Assembly: GCA_016789925.1 (NCBI GenBank)
Contig: JAEUQD010000358.1
Span: 1 to 34,947 of the forward strand
Reading direction: 5' to 3'
Length of the DNA: 34,947 nt
Source: Bryobacterales bacterium
Lineage (GTDB): Bacteria; Acidobacteriota; Terriglobia; Bryobacterales; Bryobacteraceae
Shown: positions 8,945 through 17,175 of the stretch, piece after piece
How positions within the stretch are numbered: the stretch's first letter is position 1
Layout of the letters: every line of letters starts with the position of its first letter
Translations under genes and position numbers: made by a program
The notes under the pieces: model-generated
The model's database searches: none
Told to the model about the DNA's origin: nothing
Seen by the model: the letters and a program-made list of their open reading frames with translations, nothing else

Positions 8945-9256
8945 ATGGAACAGAAAAGCACTTTGTCGTTGAAACTGGCGGTGATGGCGATTGCCGTCCT
9001 CCTGGGATTGGCCGCTTTAGGCGACTTATTTGAACCCCAAGCGAAGGTACAAGCGGATACCGCACGATTCGACCACGTCCAGATCGTCTCGACAACGTTC
9101 ATTCACAAAGGACAGATGGGCCTCTTGTTGCTGGATCGGCGCAATGGGAACGTCTGGTTCGTACAGATGACCTCTGACGAATCCAGACTGGTCCCCTTCA
9201 AGGACCCCGTTTTCCTGATCAGAGTGCCCTTTGAGAAGCTCGATCAGGCGCCCTAG
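8945..9256 (+). CDS. small single-pass membrane protein, function unknown
   Basis: 103 residues from the ATG at 8945, which follows an AAGGGAT stretch; an upstream in-frame ATG at 8915 is less likely. Residues about 8-28 form one hydrophobic helix (KLAVMAIAVLLGLAALGDLF), making a signal anchor or uncleaved signal. The rest is a short soluble domain that includes GLLLLDRRNGNVWFVQM, a pattern that also occurs in small uncharacterised membrane-anchored proteins. It diverges from xfp and has no downstream partner on its strand before the decayed mobile elements. Function not recognised. Confidence 0.6.
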   Translation: MEQKSTLSLKLAVMAIAVLLGLAALGDLFEPQAKVQADTARFDHVQIVSTTFIHKGQMGLLLLDRRNGNVWFVQMTSDESRLVPFKDPVFLIRVPFEKLDQAP

Positions 9257-9589
9257 CTACTTTCCATCGCAAAAATCGAACGCTTCAACAAGGCAGGCTT
9301 CCCCTTGAATACGGCGTCGCCAACCTGAGCGTAGCCTTGCGTTGCCGGAATTGTGCTGAAACGCCGACATGGATTGAATCGGTCGCGGTACCACGGGCAG
9401 GACGGGATGGAGAAATGGGTGGGTTGGGGAGTGATTGCAGATACTCTGATCACGCTGGGGGAGTGATTCCGGTCGCGGAGGTGGCGGCATGAGCAAGCAC
9501 GACCCCGCAGGAAGTGCGACGGCCACAAGGTGGGCGCAGTGCGGTCGGACTTCGGCCAATGGGGCAATTTCGAACATTCGATTTTCGCG
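9257..9589. other. non-coding stretch beside decayed transposase
   Basis: Nothing convincing is coded here. Minus-strand frames are continuations of the broken transposase frame without recognisable family sequence. The boundary of the mobile element could not be found. Confidence 0.5.
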
Positions 9590-10439
9590 CTTCCTCATGC
9601 GTTTGCACAGACTCCACCAGCAAATCGGAATCGGCAGGCTTCTGCGCGCCTTCGTGTCGCCGCCGAAGATCCGGGCCTTGGTCTGGCGGATCACCTGTTT
9701 GGTCCGCGCACTCATGGTGGCTATCTGCTGTAACAGAGGCCGCACCGCCGCTTGTTTGGACTTATTCAGTTCCGTGACCTGCTCGCGGACACGGCCGGCC
9801 TGATGGAGGATCTGCCGCGTCACCTTGAGGAGTGCTCTTTGCGCTGCTTCTCTCCTTCCGGTCCCGCACGCCGGCGGCCAGCCCGCCCACCGCCGCTTCC
9901 ACTTTCTTCATCAGCCGGGTCAACACGCGCGCCCCATCCCCCAACAAACTGCTGTCGGTCGGATAGTGAATGTTCGCTTCTACCACCGTGGTGTCCACGC
10001 GCATCCGCTGCCCCTTGACTGCCCCGGCTTGCTTGGCCATGGCCACAATTCGCTGATGGATCTGTCCACGACTTCCGGCTTGATCAGCTTGGCGATCGTG
10101 GCAATGACCTTGGCATCGGGCACGCGGGACAAGCCTACCCGCGCAAACTCCCGGCACACGATGTTGGCACGCACCTGGGTGCTCAGTTTCCTCGAAGCTC
10201 CAGTTGTTGGCGTCCTTGAGCACCAACATCCGCAGCACGACTTCCGCCGGCGTTTGCTTCCGGCCCCGCGTGCGACTTTGTCGCCACCGCTTTCCCTGGG
10301 CCTGGTAAACAGGGTCGATGAGATCCTCGTCCTCCAGGAGCCGGTCGGCCACCCGCATCCACGCGGGCCAAAGGTCGTCCACCTCACGCGTCCAGAACCC
10401 ATCGCAGAGGCTCATCTGTCCGTTGCGCCCTTGGACCAT
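9590..10439 (-). pseudogene. ISNCY-type transposase, frameshifted remnant
   Basis: The minus strand spells a transposase in pieces. An N-terminal part (from 10439, with TPAEVVLRMLVLKDANNWSF) breaks near 10190; the frame then shifts to one reading QVRANIVCREFARVGLS and VPDAKVIATIAKL, and returns to the first frame for IHQRIVAMAKQAGAV, MRVDTTVVEANIHYPTDS and LLGDGARVLTRLMKK. A third piece from about 9823 carries RQILHQAGRVREQV and TKQVIRQTKARIFGGDT. A further short match (SDLLVESVQTHEEA, about 9588-9634) is in another frame. The catalytic core after TKARIFGG is mostly deleted. VDTTVVEANIHYPTDS is characteristic of ISNCY-family transposases. Inactive. Confidence 0.8.
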
Positions 10440-10559
10440 GGCACATCGTAAAGCCAGTTAGCAAGCGGCGACCTCCCGAAGGTTGCTTTTTGCCCTTTCC
10501 GGCATGATTTGGAATCAATAACTTACAGATTCTAAAGGACATGGAGAAGACCAAGTCCC

Positions 10560-10938
10560 CCTCTCCGCACCAAGTTTCGGCCTGTAACTTCAATGAGTTA
10601 CAGGCCGATTTTCTTTGTGTGCCACAGTGCTTTTCCACGATCTTCGCGCTGTTCCCCAGCACGTCGGCGACTTCCTCGAACGTCGCACCCAACCCCAACA
10701 TCTTAGTCGCCAAAGTGTGACGGAAACGGTGTGCGTGGACGCCACTGACTTCGGACCGCCTAAACACTGCCGCCAGTGTCCGCTCGGCCCCGCCCACAAC
10801 GCACCGCCATGACATCGTCTGCTCGTTCCAGAAGAAGCACCGGTGGAGCCGAACCAGGATCTGCCCGTCATGAACCCGGTTCCGCTCGGGCGTTGCGACA
10901 TCCGAGATGGAAAGGGCAGTGTAGAACCTGCAGGACAC
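10560..10938 (-). pseudogene. tyrosine recombinase (phage-type integrase) C-terminal remnant
   Basis: The frame contains the C-terminal half of a tyrosine recombinase: HAHRFRHTLATKML (the His-x-x-Arg box), then FEEVADVLGNSAKIVEKHCG, where active enzymes have a catalytic Tyr in EKHY. Here that residue is Cys. Upstream, SISDVATPERNRVHDGQILV recalls the first arginine-box region, but the stretch between it and CFFWNEQTM is too short, suggesting an internal deletion, and the N-terminal DNA-binding domain is absent. It adjoins two other decayed mobile genes. The coordinates are approximate. Confidence 0.7.
10578..10607 (+). terminator. perfect 12-bp stem hairpin followed by T-rich tract
   Basis: CGGCCTGTAACT (10578-10589) and AGTTACAGGCCG (10596-10607) form a perfect 12-bp stem with a 6-nt loop, followed on the plus strand by ATTTTCTTT. 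This resembles a rho-independent terminator reading rightwards, but no intact plus-strand gene lies just upstream, and the site overlaps the 3' end of the integrase remnant. It could also be an end repeat of a lost element. Confidence 0.4.
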
Positions 10939-10954
10939 CGAGGTCTGTGAGGCG

Positions 10955-11270
10955 CTGCTCTACTTCGGTTGCGGGCACCGGGACAGTTTCGACACCGACA
11001 GTCTGATCGGCTTCCTCGAACAACTCAAGACGTTTTGTGGCCGGCCGCAAGGTCATTCTGGTTATGGACGCACTGCCCGCTCATCACAGCCAACTGATGA
11101 AGGACTACCTGTTCGAGCAAGGACACTGGCTGACCATCGAGTGGACGCCGGACACGCTCCCAACCTGAATCCCGCCGAATGCGCTTGGTACGACGTGAAA
11201 CGCCGTGAAATGGCCAGTCTCTGTCCAGATTGCATGGAGGAAGCCGTAGCCGGCTCCCGACGTTCCGACG
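10955..11270 (+). pseudogene. IS630-type transposase C-terminal remnant
   Basis: Three plus-strand frames together spell the C-terminal DDE region of an IS630-like transposase: DSFDTDSLIGFLEQLKTF in one frame, then KVILVMDALPAHHSQLM and DYLFEQGHWLTIEW in a second, which stops at 11168-11170, and LNPAECAWYDVKRREMASLC in the third. The D of VMDALPAHH and the E of NPAEC are the second and third catalytic positions typical of the family. At least two frameshifts and loss of the N-terminal half make it non-functional. Confidence 0.75.
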
Positions 11271-11329
11271 CGGCCTTCATCTCAATAAACTCGCAAAAAA
11301 CGCTTCGCGCTATGCCGACGGAGTCGAAG

Positions 11330-11351
11330 TCGTTTGCGTGTCGTTTGCGTG
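11330..11351. repeat. tandem 2 x 11-bp repeat
   Basis: TCGTTTGCGTG is present twice in direct tandem (11330-11340 and 11341-11351), just right of the IS630 remnant. Probably a slippage duplication. Confidence 0.6.
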
Positions 11352-11465
11352 TCGAGTCCGCGCAATCCTTCGGCATCTGCCGACATCAAGAGACGAAATC
11401 TGCCCGAGACGCGAAGAAACCAAAGCAGTTGTCCTGGCGCGTGCCGTGCTTCACTCCTTCATGAC

Positions 11466-11471
11466 AGGAGG
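11466..11471 (+). promoter_or_regulatory. perfect Shine-Dalgarno deciding a TTG start
   Basis: AGGAGG lies 5 nt before the TTG at 11477 and fixes the kinase start at that non-ATG codon. No in-frame ATG occurs before the first membrane segment except within the protein at residue 27. Confidence 0.75.
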
Positions 11472-11476
11472 TTCAC

Positions 11477-13102
11477 TTGCGACAGGTCATCCGAGCAAAC
11501 ACGTCGGGGGTGGTCCAGACGGACTCAGCGGCAAAGCACACTCTCGCGCCGCAAATGGTGGAGGCTGCGGTCTCGCGCCTTGGTTGGATCAGCCTGATCT
11601 GCGCAGCGATAATCGGGTTCGCTGTTTATCTGGAAGGCCGTCTACAGCCGGAAGTGGGCGAACTCCTCAAAGACCCCAAACTCCTGAGTGTCCTTCTGTT
11701 CGTATTGCTGGCTGCATTCGGCATCAACGCGGTGGCGCGTTATCGTTTGCTCTCCCCGCTGGCGATCCTGAACCTTGGCCTTGCCTTCGAAATCGTAGTT
11801 GCCGCAGCGATCAGCTTTTCAGAAACCGCAATGCCCAGAACCTCTGATAGCCCGGTCCTCGGCGCGTCGAAGGTCGCACTGTGGATTGGGGTGGTTGGTT
11901 TGCTGATCCCAAACAAGCCGTGGATCAAATTCGTCACCGCACTCGCCTGCGCAACCTCATGGCCCCTTGCGTATGTCTTGAGCCTCTATCTGTATGGGTA
12001 CGATCCGCTCTCGTGGAATCGGCTGGTGATCTGGATCCACTTACCGTACGTGATGGCCTTCGTGAATTACGGAATCTCCAGGCGGATGTGGCACATGGAG
12101 AACGCCGTCCAGAAGGCGCGCGAGCTCGGTTCTTACGAGTTAGTTTCAATGATCGGCACGGGCGGCATGGGGGAGGTTTGGAGAGCGCGTCATCGCATGC
12201 TCGCGCGCGATGCGGCCATCAAGGTCATCCGTGCCGACCTGATGCTGCTGCAACCGGGCTACGAGTCGGATATCACGCGAAGGCGCTTTGCACAGGAAGC
12301 GCACGCGATAGCCTCGCTCCAATCCCCCCACACCGTCTACCTCTACGATTTCGGCATATCCGAGAACGGATCTTTTTACTATGTGATGGAACTCCTCGAC
12401 GGGATCAGCCTGCAAGCTCTGGTGGACAGATTCGGACCGCTGCCGGCGTCGCGGGTCATTCACGTTCTTCGACAGGTCTGCGATTCGCTGGAGGAGGCCC
12501 ATAGACGAGGTCTCGTCCATCGCGACATCAAGCCCAACAACCTTTTCGTGTGCATGGTCGGCATCGAGTACGACTTTTTGAAAGTGCTCGACTTCGGTCT
12601 GGTGAAGAATGTATCGCGAACGGAGACCCTGCAACTGACCGCACCTGGAGTGACGGCGGGCACGCCTGCGTACATGGCTCCAGAGGTCGCGCTGGGGGAG
12701 GAATCCATTGACGGGCGGACGGATATCTACGGTCTTGGATGCGTCGCGTACTTCCTACTCACGGGTTCTCCGGTCTTTAACGAAAAGACCGCCACCGCCA
12801 CAACAATGGCCCACGTGCAGAAAACGCCGGTACCACCTTCGCGCCGAAGCGAAGTCCCTATCCCGCCGCAACTTGAAAGTCTCGTGCTACGCTGCCTCGC
12901 AAAGCGACCCGAACTACGACCGCAGTCTGCCCTGGAACTGAGCCAGTTGCTTGCGGCGATCACCGACGTGCCGGAATGGACCCAGGAGAGCGCCGAGCGA
13001 TGGTGGCAGACCTATTTGCCCGTTTCGTGCGCGTACCGCACGGCGCGCCAACCCTGGCCAGCCGGAACGGACTGGGAGCAGCAGCATGCTCAAACAATTT
13101 AG
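11477..13102 (+). CDS. membrane-integrated Ser/Thr protein kinase (PknB-like catalytic domain)
   Basis: 541 residues with a TTG start. The N-terminal 200 residues hold about six hydrophobic segments (roughly 36-52, 68-86, 91-113, 131-145, 150-172, 183-200). The Hanks-type kinase domain follows at about 220-495: glycine loop GTGGMGEV (227-234), Lys249 in AIKV, HRDIKPNN with Asp350, DFG at 372-374, and GTPAYMAPE ending at 403. All key catalytic residues are present, so it should be active on the cytoplasmic side. The usual bacterial layout is kinase first and a single TM after it; here a polytopic domain comes first, perhaps as the sensor. The 3' end overlaps the transporter gene by 17 bp, suggesting translational coupling and a joint role. 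Confidence 0.93.
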   Translation: MRQVIRANTSGVVQTDSAAKHTLAPQMVEAAVSRLGWISLICAAIIGFAVYLEGRLQPEVGELLKDPKLLSVLLFVLLAAFGINAVARYRLLSPLAILNLGLAFEIVVAAAISFSETAMPRTSDSPVLGASKVALWIGVVGLLIPNKPWIKFVTALACATSWPLAYVLSLYLYGYDPLSWNRLVIWIHLPYVMAFVNYGISRRMWHMENAVQKARELGSYELVSMIGTGGMGEVWRARHRMLARDAAIKVIRADLMLLQPGYESDITRRRFAQEAHAIASLQSPHTVYLYDFGISENGSFYYVMELLDGISLQALVDRFGPLPASRVIHVLRQVCDSLEEAHRRGLVHRDIKPNNLFVCMVGIEYDFLKVLDFGLVKNVSRTETLQLTAPGVTAGTPAYMAPEVALGEESIDGRTDIYGLGCVAYFLLTGSPVFNEKTATATTMAHVQKTPVPPSRRSEVPIPPQLESLVLRCLAKRPELRPQSALELSQLLAAITDVPEWTQESAERWWQTYLPVSCAYRTARQPWPAGTDWEQQHAQTI

Positions 13103-15338
13103 CCCAGCCACAATGACCGCCATGGCGGGAGCCGCCCTGATGATAGCCCATCAGGTCGCCGGAAAGGCGGTTCGGGACTCATTTTTTCTTTCCAACTATC
13201 CGGCATCAGAGCTGCCGAAGATGATGATGGCCGCGGCAGCAGTGACCCTGGTGATGGTCCTTCTGTTTGCGCGAGCGATGGGGCGCTTAGGGCCGCAGCG
13301 GCTGGTTCCGGCGGGTTTTCTTCTCAGCATGATCGTGCACGGAGTCGAATACCGGATGATGCCCGGCAATCCGGCGCTCTGGTCCGTCCTGGTCTACTTC
13401 CACATAGTGGCTTTTGGCGCGATCCTCCTGTCCGGGTTCTGGTCGCTCATGTCGGAGTCATTCGATCCCCGGTCAGCCAAACATTTGTTCGGGCGCATCG
13501 CGGGCGCGGGAACGTTAGGTGGAATCACGGGCGGCCTGATGGCTGAACGGATCGCCGCGGCGTTCTCGCCTAACAGCGTCCTTCTTGTCCTGGCCGTCCT
13601 CCACATGCTCTGTTGCGGCGTGCTTGGGTTCGCCCAATTTTCGACATATGGACATCCAGGCCCTGAGCCGGAAAAAGCGATCTCTCCGAAGGAGTTGTTC
13701 CGGAAGGCTCCTTATCTCGGAGCGACCGCCATTCTGGTGTTGGCCGGGACTTCTTCGGCCGCGATTCTGGACTACCTATTCAAGGCGGGCGCCGGAGCCG
13801 CGATCGGGAGGGGCGCGCCACTGCTCCGGTTCTTCGCGATTTTCTACACTTGCACCCAGATCCTCACGTTTATCAGCCAGACGTTCCTGGCCCAACGATC
13901 CCTTCAGCGGTTTGGCATAGGACGCACGATCTCGGCCCTTCCGCTCGGGGTAGGAGGCGGCGCACTAGTCACCTTGCTGGCACCCATATTCCCGGTATTC
14001 ACATTGTTCCGCCTTTTCGAATCCAGCTTGCGAGGCTCGTTTTTCCGAGCAGGTTATGAAATCCTTTACACGCCGGTTCCGGCCGCGGAGAAGCGTGCCG
14101 CCAAGACCCTGATCGATGTCGGGTGCGACCGGGCCGGTGACGCGGTCGGCAGCGGGATCGTGCAGCTCATGCTCTGGTTTGGCCCTTCGTTCATTCCGTC
14201 GGGCCTGCTGGGCGCGATCATTGGTTTGACCATCACCGGGGCCTGGGCTGCCTCGAGGCTGGACACGGCGTATTCCGGCCTTGTCAAACAGCGTCTCATC
14301 GACCGGGCCGTGGAACTCGACTTCGATGAGATTCATGACTCAACCACTCGTAGCGCGATCGCCCCGGCGCCGGCTGCTAGAGCCGTGAGCACGGCGACGT
14401 TCCCGCCAGTTCAGGCCCAAGCTCCCGACAAAGTTGTGAAGGCGGTCGCCGAGCTGCGATCCGGTGACAGGGGCCGCGTTCTTGCGGCGCTTAGCGAGAT
14501 CGACAGATTGAGCCCTGTGATAGCCGCGCAACTGGTGTCGCTGCTTGCCTGGGATGAGGTCAGCGACGCGGTACGACGCGCGCTCCAATTGGATCCATCT
14601 GCAATTACCGGGGTCCTGACAGACCACCTCACGAACCGCGAAGATGTCGAGTTTGGCATTCGGCGACGAATCCCGCGCATCCTCGCGCTTTGCGATTCAC
14701 AGTTAGCGGTTCACGGTCTCCTCGCAGGATTAGAGGATCTTCGATTCGAAGTCCGATTCCAGTGCTCGCGCGCCTTGGACTCCTTGCTTCAGCGCAGGCC
14801 GGACCTCAAGGTCCCGGCTGAGGCCGTCTATGCCGCAGTCGAGCGGGAATTCCATGTCGCGCGCCCGATTCGAGACTCTCGCCGGCTGCTGGATACACGA
14901 GACGGGTCCGACCCCAATGCATTTCTCGATGAGATACTCCAGGAACGCGCGGATCAAACGTTGGAGCACATCTTCTCCCTTATCGCTTCAGTGCTGCCGC
15001 GAGAAGCGGTGAAGATCGCGTTTCGGGCCCTACATACCGACGATCCCGCGCTGCGGGGTTTAGCGGTCGAATATTTGGATAGCGTTCTACCGGACCATGT
15101 GAGAGAAGGCTTATGGGCGCTGACCGATACCAAGCCTCCGGCCCATGCGCAGGATTCCATCCAAGACCTGCTCGGCGAGTTGCTTTGCGCGCACGAATCG
15201 CTCTTATTGAAGATGAATGGCGGAAAGGCGCCCGAACGGCCGCAAGAAGATGTGCCGAGTCCGGCAGATGCCGACAGCGGATGCCGGCCTCTGCGTCACG
15301 ACGGGATCGCTGATCCGCAGCCAAACAGGCAGGTTTGA
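13086..15338 (+). CDS. ATP/ADP-translocase-like (NTT/MFS-like) transporter with HEAT-like C-terminal domain
   Basis: 750 residues from the ATG at 13086, preceded by GGGAG. The frame is open back to 12951 but that part overlaps the kinase and is unlike a transporter. The first 420 or so residues are polytopic, about 10-12 membrane helices, with patterns of the nucleotide-transporter/MFS-like superfamily (QVAGKAVRDSFFLSNY near the start, AKHLFGRIAGAGTLGG, and YTPVPAAEKRAAKTLIDVG). The C-terminal 300 residues are soluble, with helical repeats such as VRRALQLD and VRFQCSRALDSLL that resemble HEAT repeats. The substrate is unknown; nucleotide exchange is only one possibility for free-living bacteria. 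Overlap with the kinase gene suggests the pair acts together. Confidence 0.8.
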   Translation: MLKQFSPATMTAMAGAALMIAHQVAGKAVRDSFFLSNYPASELPKMMMAAAAVTLVMVLLFARAMGRLGPQRLVPAGFLLSMIVHGVEYRMMPGNPALWSVLVYFHIVAFGAILLSGFWSLMSESFDPRSAKHLFGRIAGAGTLGGITGGLMAERIAAAFSPNSVLLVLAVLHMLCCGVLGFAQFSTYGHPGPEPEKAISPKELFRKAPYLGATAILVLAGTSSAAILDYLFKAGAGAAIGRGAPLLRFFAIFYTCTQILTFISQTFLAQRSLQRFGIGRTISALPLGVGGGALVTLLAPIFPVFTLFRLFESSLRGSFFRAGYEILYTPVPAAEKRAAKTLIDVGCDRAGDAVGSGIVQLMLWFGPSFIPSGLLGAIIGLTITGAWAASRLDTAYSGLVKQRLIDRAVELDFDEIHDSTTRSAIAPAPAARAVSTATFPPVQAQAPDKVVKAVAELRSGDRGRVLAALSEIDRLSPVIAAQLVSLLAWDEVSDAVRRALQLDPSAITGVLTDHLTNREDVEFGIRRRIPRILALCDSQLAVHGLLAGLEDLRFEVRFQCSRALDSLLQRRPDLKVPAEAVYAAVEREFHVARPIRDSRRLLDTRDGSDPNAFLDEILQERADQTLEHIFSLIASVLPREAVKIAFRALHTDDPALRGLAVEYLDSVLPDHVREGLWALTDTKPPAHAQDSIQDLLGELLCAHESLLLKMNGGKAPERPQEDVPSPADADSGCRPLRHDGIADPQPNRQV

Positions 15339-15491
15339 GCGTGGGTCGATTCAAAAACAGCCACGCCGCAACGGAATCGAGCCTGGCAGATTTGTCTTGC
15401 CGCGAACGGCCGGATGGAATTCGGATTGCACTTCAGCAGTTGAGCACACCTTAATTCAAGGAACGAACTCGATGCTCTCGCTCAGAACAGG

Positions 15492-15896
15492 ATGAAGCCA
15501 ATGCTACCAAAAAGAATATGTGACCTTGGTATCCTTAAAGTTTTCAATCGCTTCAAGTCGCAAGTGTCCCAACTCCTGCGGCAGATTTCGACACCGAATG
15601 TCGAAGAGGGAGTGTACCTCGATCTCGTACCTGAGGGTACGCAGCTCATCGTGGAGACTGTAAACCACCGGTATCTGCTTGAAGCTCGCGATGGATGTCA
15701 CGCACTGCTGAGTGGCCACCCAGAGCTCTGCCCCGAGCCCGTGTGCGGCAAGTTGTACGGTTCGAGATCGAGAACAGCCGCGATGATGCCCGGATTCATC
15801 GGACCGGGCCTTTGTCTTGTACTCCTGCATCCGAGTGGGCGCTTCATTCGTACATCGCACGTTCGCGAGGTTCGGAAGGTCAATTCGGCTCATTAG
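15492..15896 (+). CDS. hypothetical protein
   Basis: 134 residues (131 if the ATG at 15501 is used, which has AGG about 8 nt upstream). No signal peptide or membrane segment. A compact C-terminal region carries VPEGTQLIVETVNHRYLLE, a Cys-containing GHPELCPEPVCGKLYG and FIGPGLCLVLLHPSGRFI with the ending RTSHVREVRKV. I recognise this only as a pattern seen in small uncharacterised bacterial proteins; no function is known to me. It lies 150 bp after the transporter and 9 bp before the TetR gene and may be co-transcribed with the latter. Confidence 0.65.
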   Translation: MKPMLPKRICDLGILKVFNRFKSQVSQLLRQISTPNVEEGVYLDLVPEGTQLIVETVNHRYLLEARDGCHALLSGHPELCPEPVCGKLYGSRSRTAAMMPGFIGPGLCLVLLHPSGRFIRTSHVREVRKVNSAH

Positions 15897-15905
15897 GCGC
15901 TTCAG

Positions 15906-16652
15906 ATGGGAAGGCGACGTGCAGTAGTCATGGCAGGTATGAATCACACGAATGGCTGGACCGAGCCGGTCGGCACACCGGAACACGCCGCCGTTGAACG
16001 GCGCGTCACCCGTCTCTCCAGGGTCGACCGGCGTGAGCGGCTGCTCGAGACCGCGGCAGGGGAATTTGCATGTACAGGCCTGCGAGGGACGACTACCGCG
16101 GCCCTCGCGGAGCGAGCCGGCATTTCGGAGCCCGTTTTGTACATCCACTTCGAGAACAAGGACCGGCTGTTCAAAGAAGCTGTGGAACGGGGCATCGAGA
16201 AGCGGCTTCGACTGCTGGAAGCGAAGCTCGCAGGACTCAGTGACAACACTTTGGTTGACCTTGTGAAAAGCATGGCGGAGGCGACGGTGGCTGTCTGTAT
16301 ACCCGACGCCACGAATGCAGTGCTGACCGCCTGGGCGCTACTCGAGTCTCCCGAGGATGCTGTCGAGCTTCATCGAAAAGAAGTCGGCAGCGTGTGCCTG
16401 CTCTGGGAGCGGCGGCTTGCCGAGTGCATTCCAGCCCCCCGGTCACGTGGTCTCTTCTATATGCGCGTCGTACCTTACGCCGTACAAGCGTGCATCGCAT
16501 ACGGCTTTTGGCTGGCAGCTCTGCGGCACAGCCCCGCAACTGCGGCGCCACTCGGCCATGAGTTCGCCGAAGGGATCGCTCTGGTAGCAGTCACGCAGGT
16601 GACAGCCGGAGTCCAGCGAAAGGGCTTGCCGTGTTCGACAAATCCTCAATGA
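15906..16652 (+). CDS. TetR/AcrR-family transcriptional regulator
   Basis: 248 residues with a TetR N-terminal DNA-binding domain: RERLLETAAGEFACTGLRGT, then the helix-turn-helix TTAALAERAGISEPVLYIHF and ENKDRLFKEAVE. The C-terminal ligand-binding part is variable and helical, so the ligand cannot be read. Start choice is uncertain: ATG at 15906 (weak AGG about 10 nt upstream), 15930 or 15939 are all in frame, and the first 35 residues lie outside the domain. TetR repressors often control nearby efflux pumps; an RND operon begins 3.5 kb downstream, but the connection is speculative. Confidence 0.9.
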   Translation: MGRRRAVVMAGMNHTNGWTEPVGTPEHAAVERRVTRLSRVDRRERLLETAAGEFACTGLRGTTTAALAERAGISEPVLYIHFENKDRLFKEAVERGIEKRLRLLEAKLAGLSDNTLVDLVKSMAEATVAVCIPDATNAVLTAWALLESPEDAVELHRKEVGSVCLLWERRLAECIPAPRSRGLFYMRVVPYAVQACIAYGFWLAALRHSPATAAPLGHEFAEGIALVAVTQVTAGVQRKGLPCSTNPQ

Positions 16653-16905
16653 TTATGCCTGTCAGAACAAGGAACCGGAAACGCGGGCGGCAGTGGCTAT
16701 CGGAAGTGGTTTTTCTCGCGATTACGACGGGTCCGTGGGTTGCTTTGGTATGGCTGTACTGGCCCCGCTCCTGACGGCCGGCACCCGTCTTGTGCGGAGA
16801 CAGATCTCATCGACGCGGGATCACTGCGGCGGGCCGGCGCGAGTTCTTTTTGCGATGGACGCAACCAGGCGATTGATCACAGTCCGGGACGGAAGGAGGT
16901 TTGAA
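16653..16905. other. spacer before DUF2934 gene with strong Shine-Dalgarno
   Basis: No gene is convincing in these 253 bp; an in-frame upstream extension of the next gene to 16693 has no family support. AAGGAGGT at 16893-16900, 5 nt before ATG 16906, is a near-perfect ribosome binding site and decides the start of the DUF2934 gene. Confidence 0.65.
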
Positions 16906-17139
16906 ATGGCAAAACGACGCCCAAAGAGTTTGACAGAAGAGGGGGTTGGTCCAGATTCGTCCGGAGCAACGGCACTGGCGAGCAATCAAGATGAACGAGG
17001 GGAGATAGCGCGACTGGCATACCAGTTTTGGATCGAGCGCGGATGTCCGATGGAAACTCCTGAAGAGGATTGGTTCCGCGCCGAGGTGGAAGTCAGGTCG
17101 CGAGGTTCGGAACGGCGACAGCCCGCCGACAGTGACTGA
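16906..17139 (+). CDS. DUF2934-domain small protein
   Basis: 77 residues starting at the ATG that follows AAGGAGGT. The C-terminal half matches the DUF2934 pattern: a helix beginning IARLAYQFWIERGCP followed by ETPEEDWFRAEVEV. The N-terminal part is basic (MAKRRPKS) and low in complexity. DUF2934 proteins are common in Acidobacteriota and Proteobacteria, often beside stress genes, with no known biochemical role. It converges with the sigma-54 activator gene, 36 bp away. Confidence 0.8.
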   Translation: MAKRRPKSLTEEGVGPDSSGATALASNQDERGEIARLAYQFWIERGCPMETPEEDWFRAEVEVRSRGSERRQPADSD

Positions 17140-17175
17140 CCTTCACTGCAGAAGTCGGGATCCGGAACGACGTGC

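Noticed and set aside
12951-13085. 45-codon N-terminal extension of the transporter
   Set aside because: Fully inside the kinase gene, Arg/Pro-rich shadow sequence; ATG 13086 has GGGAG upstream and begins the transporter pattern.
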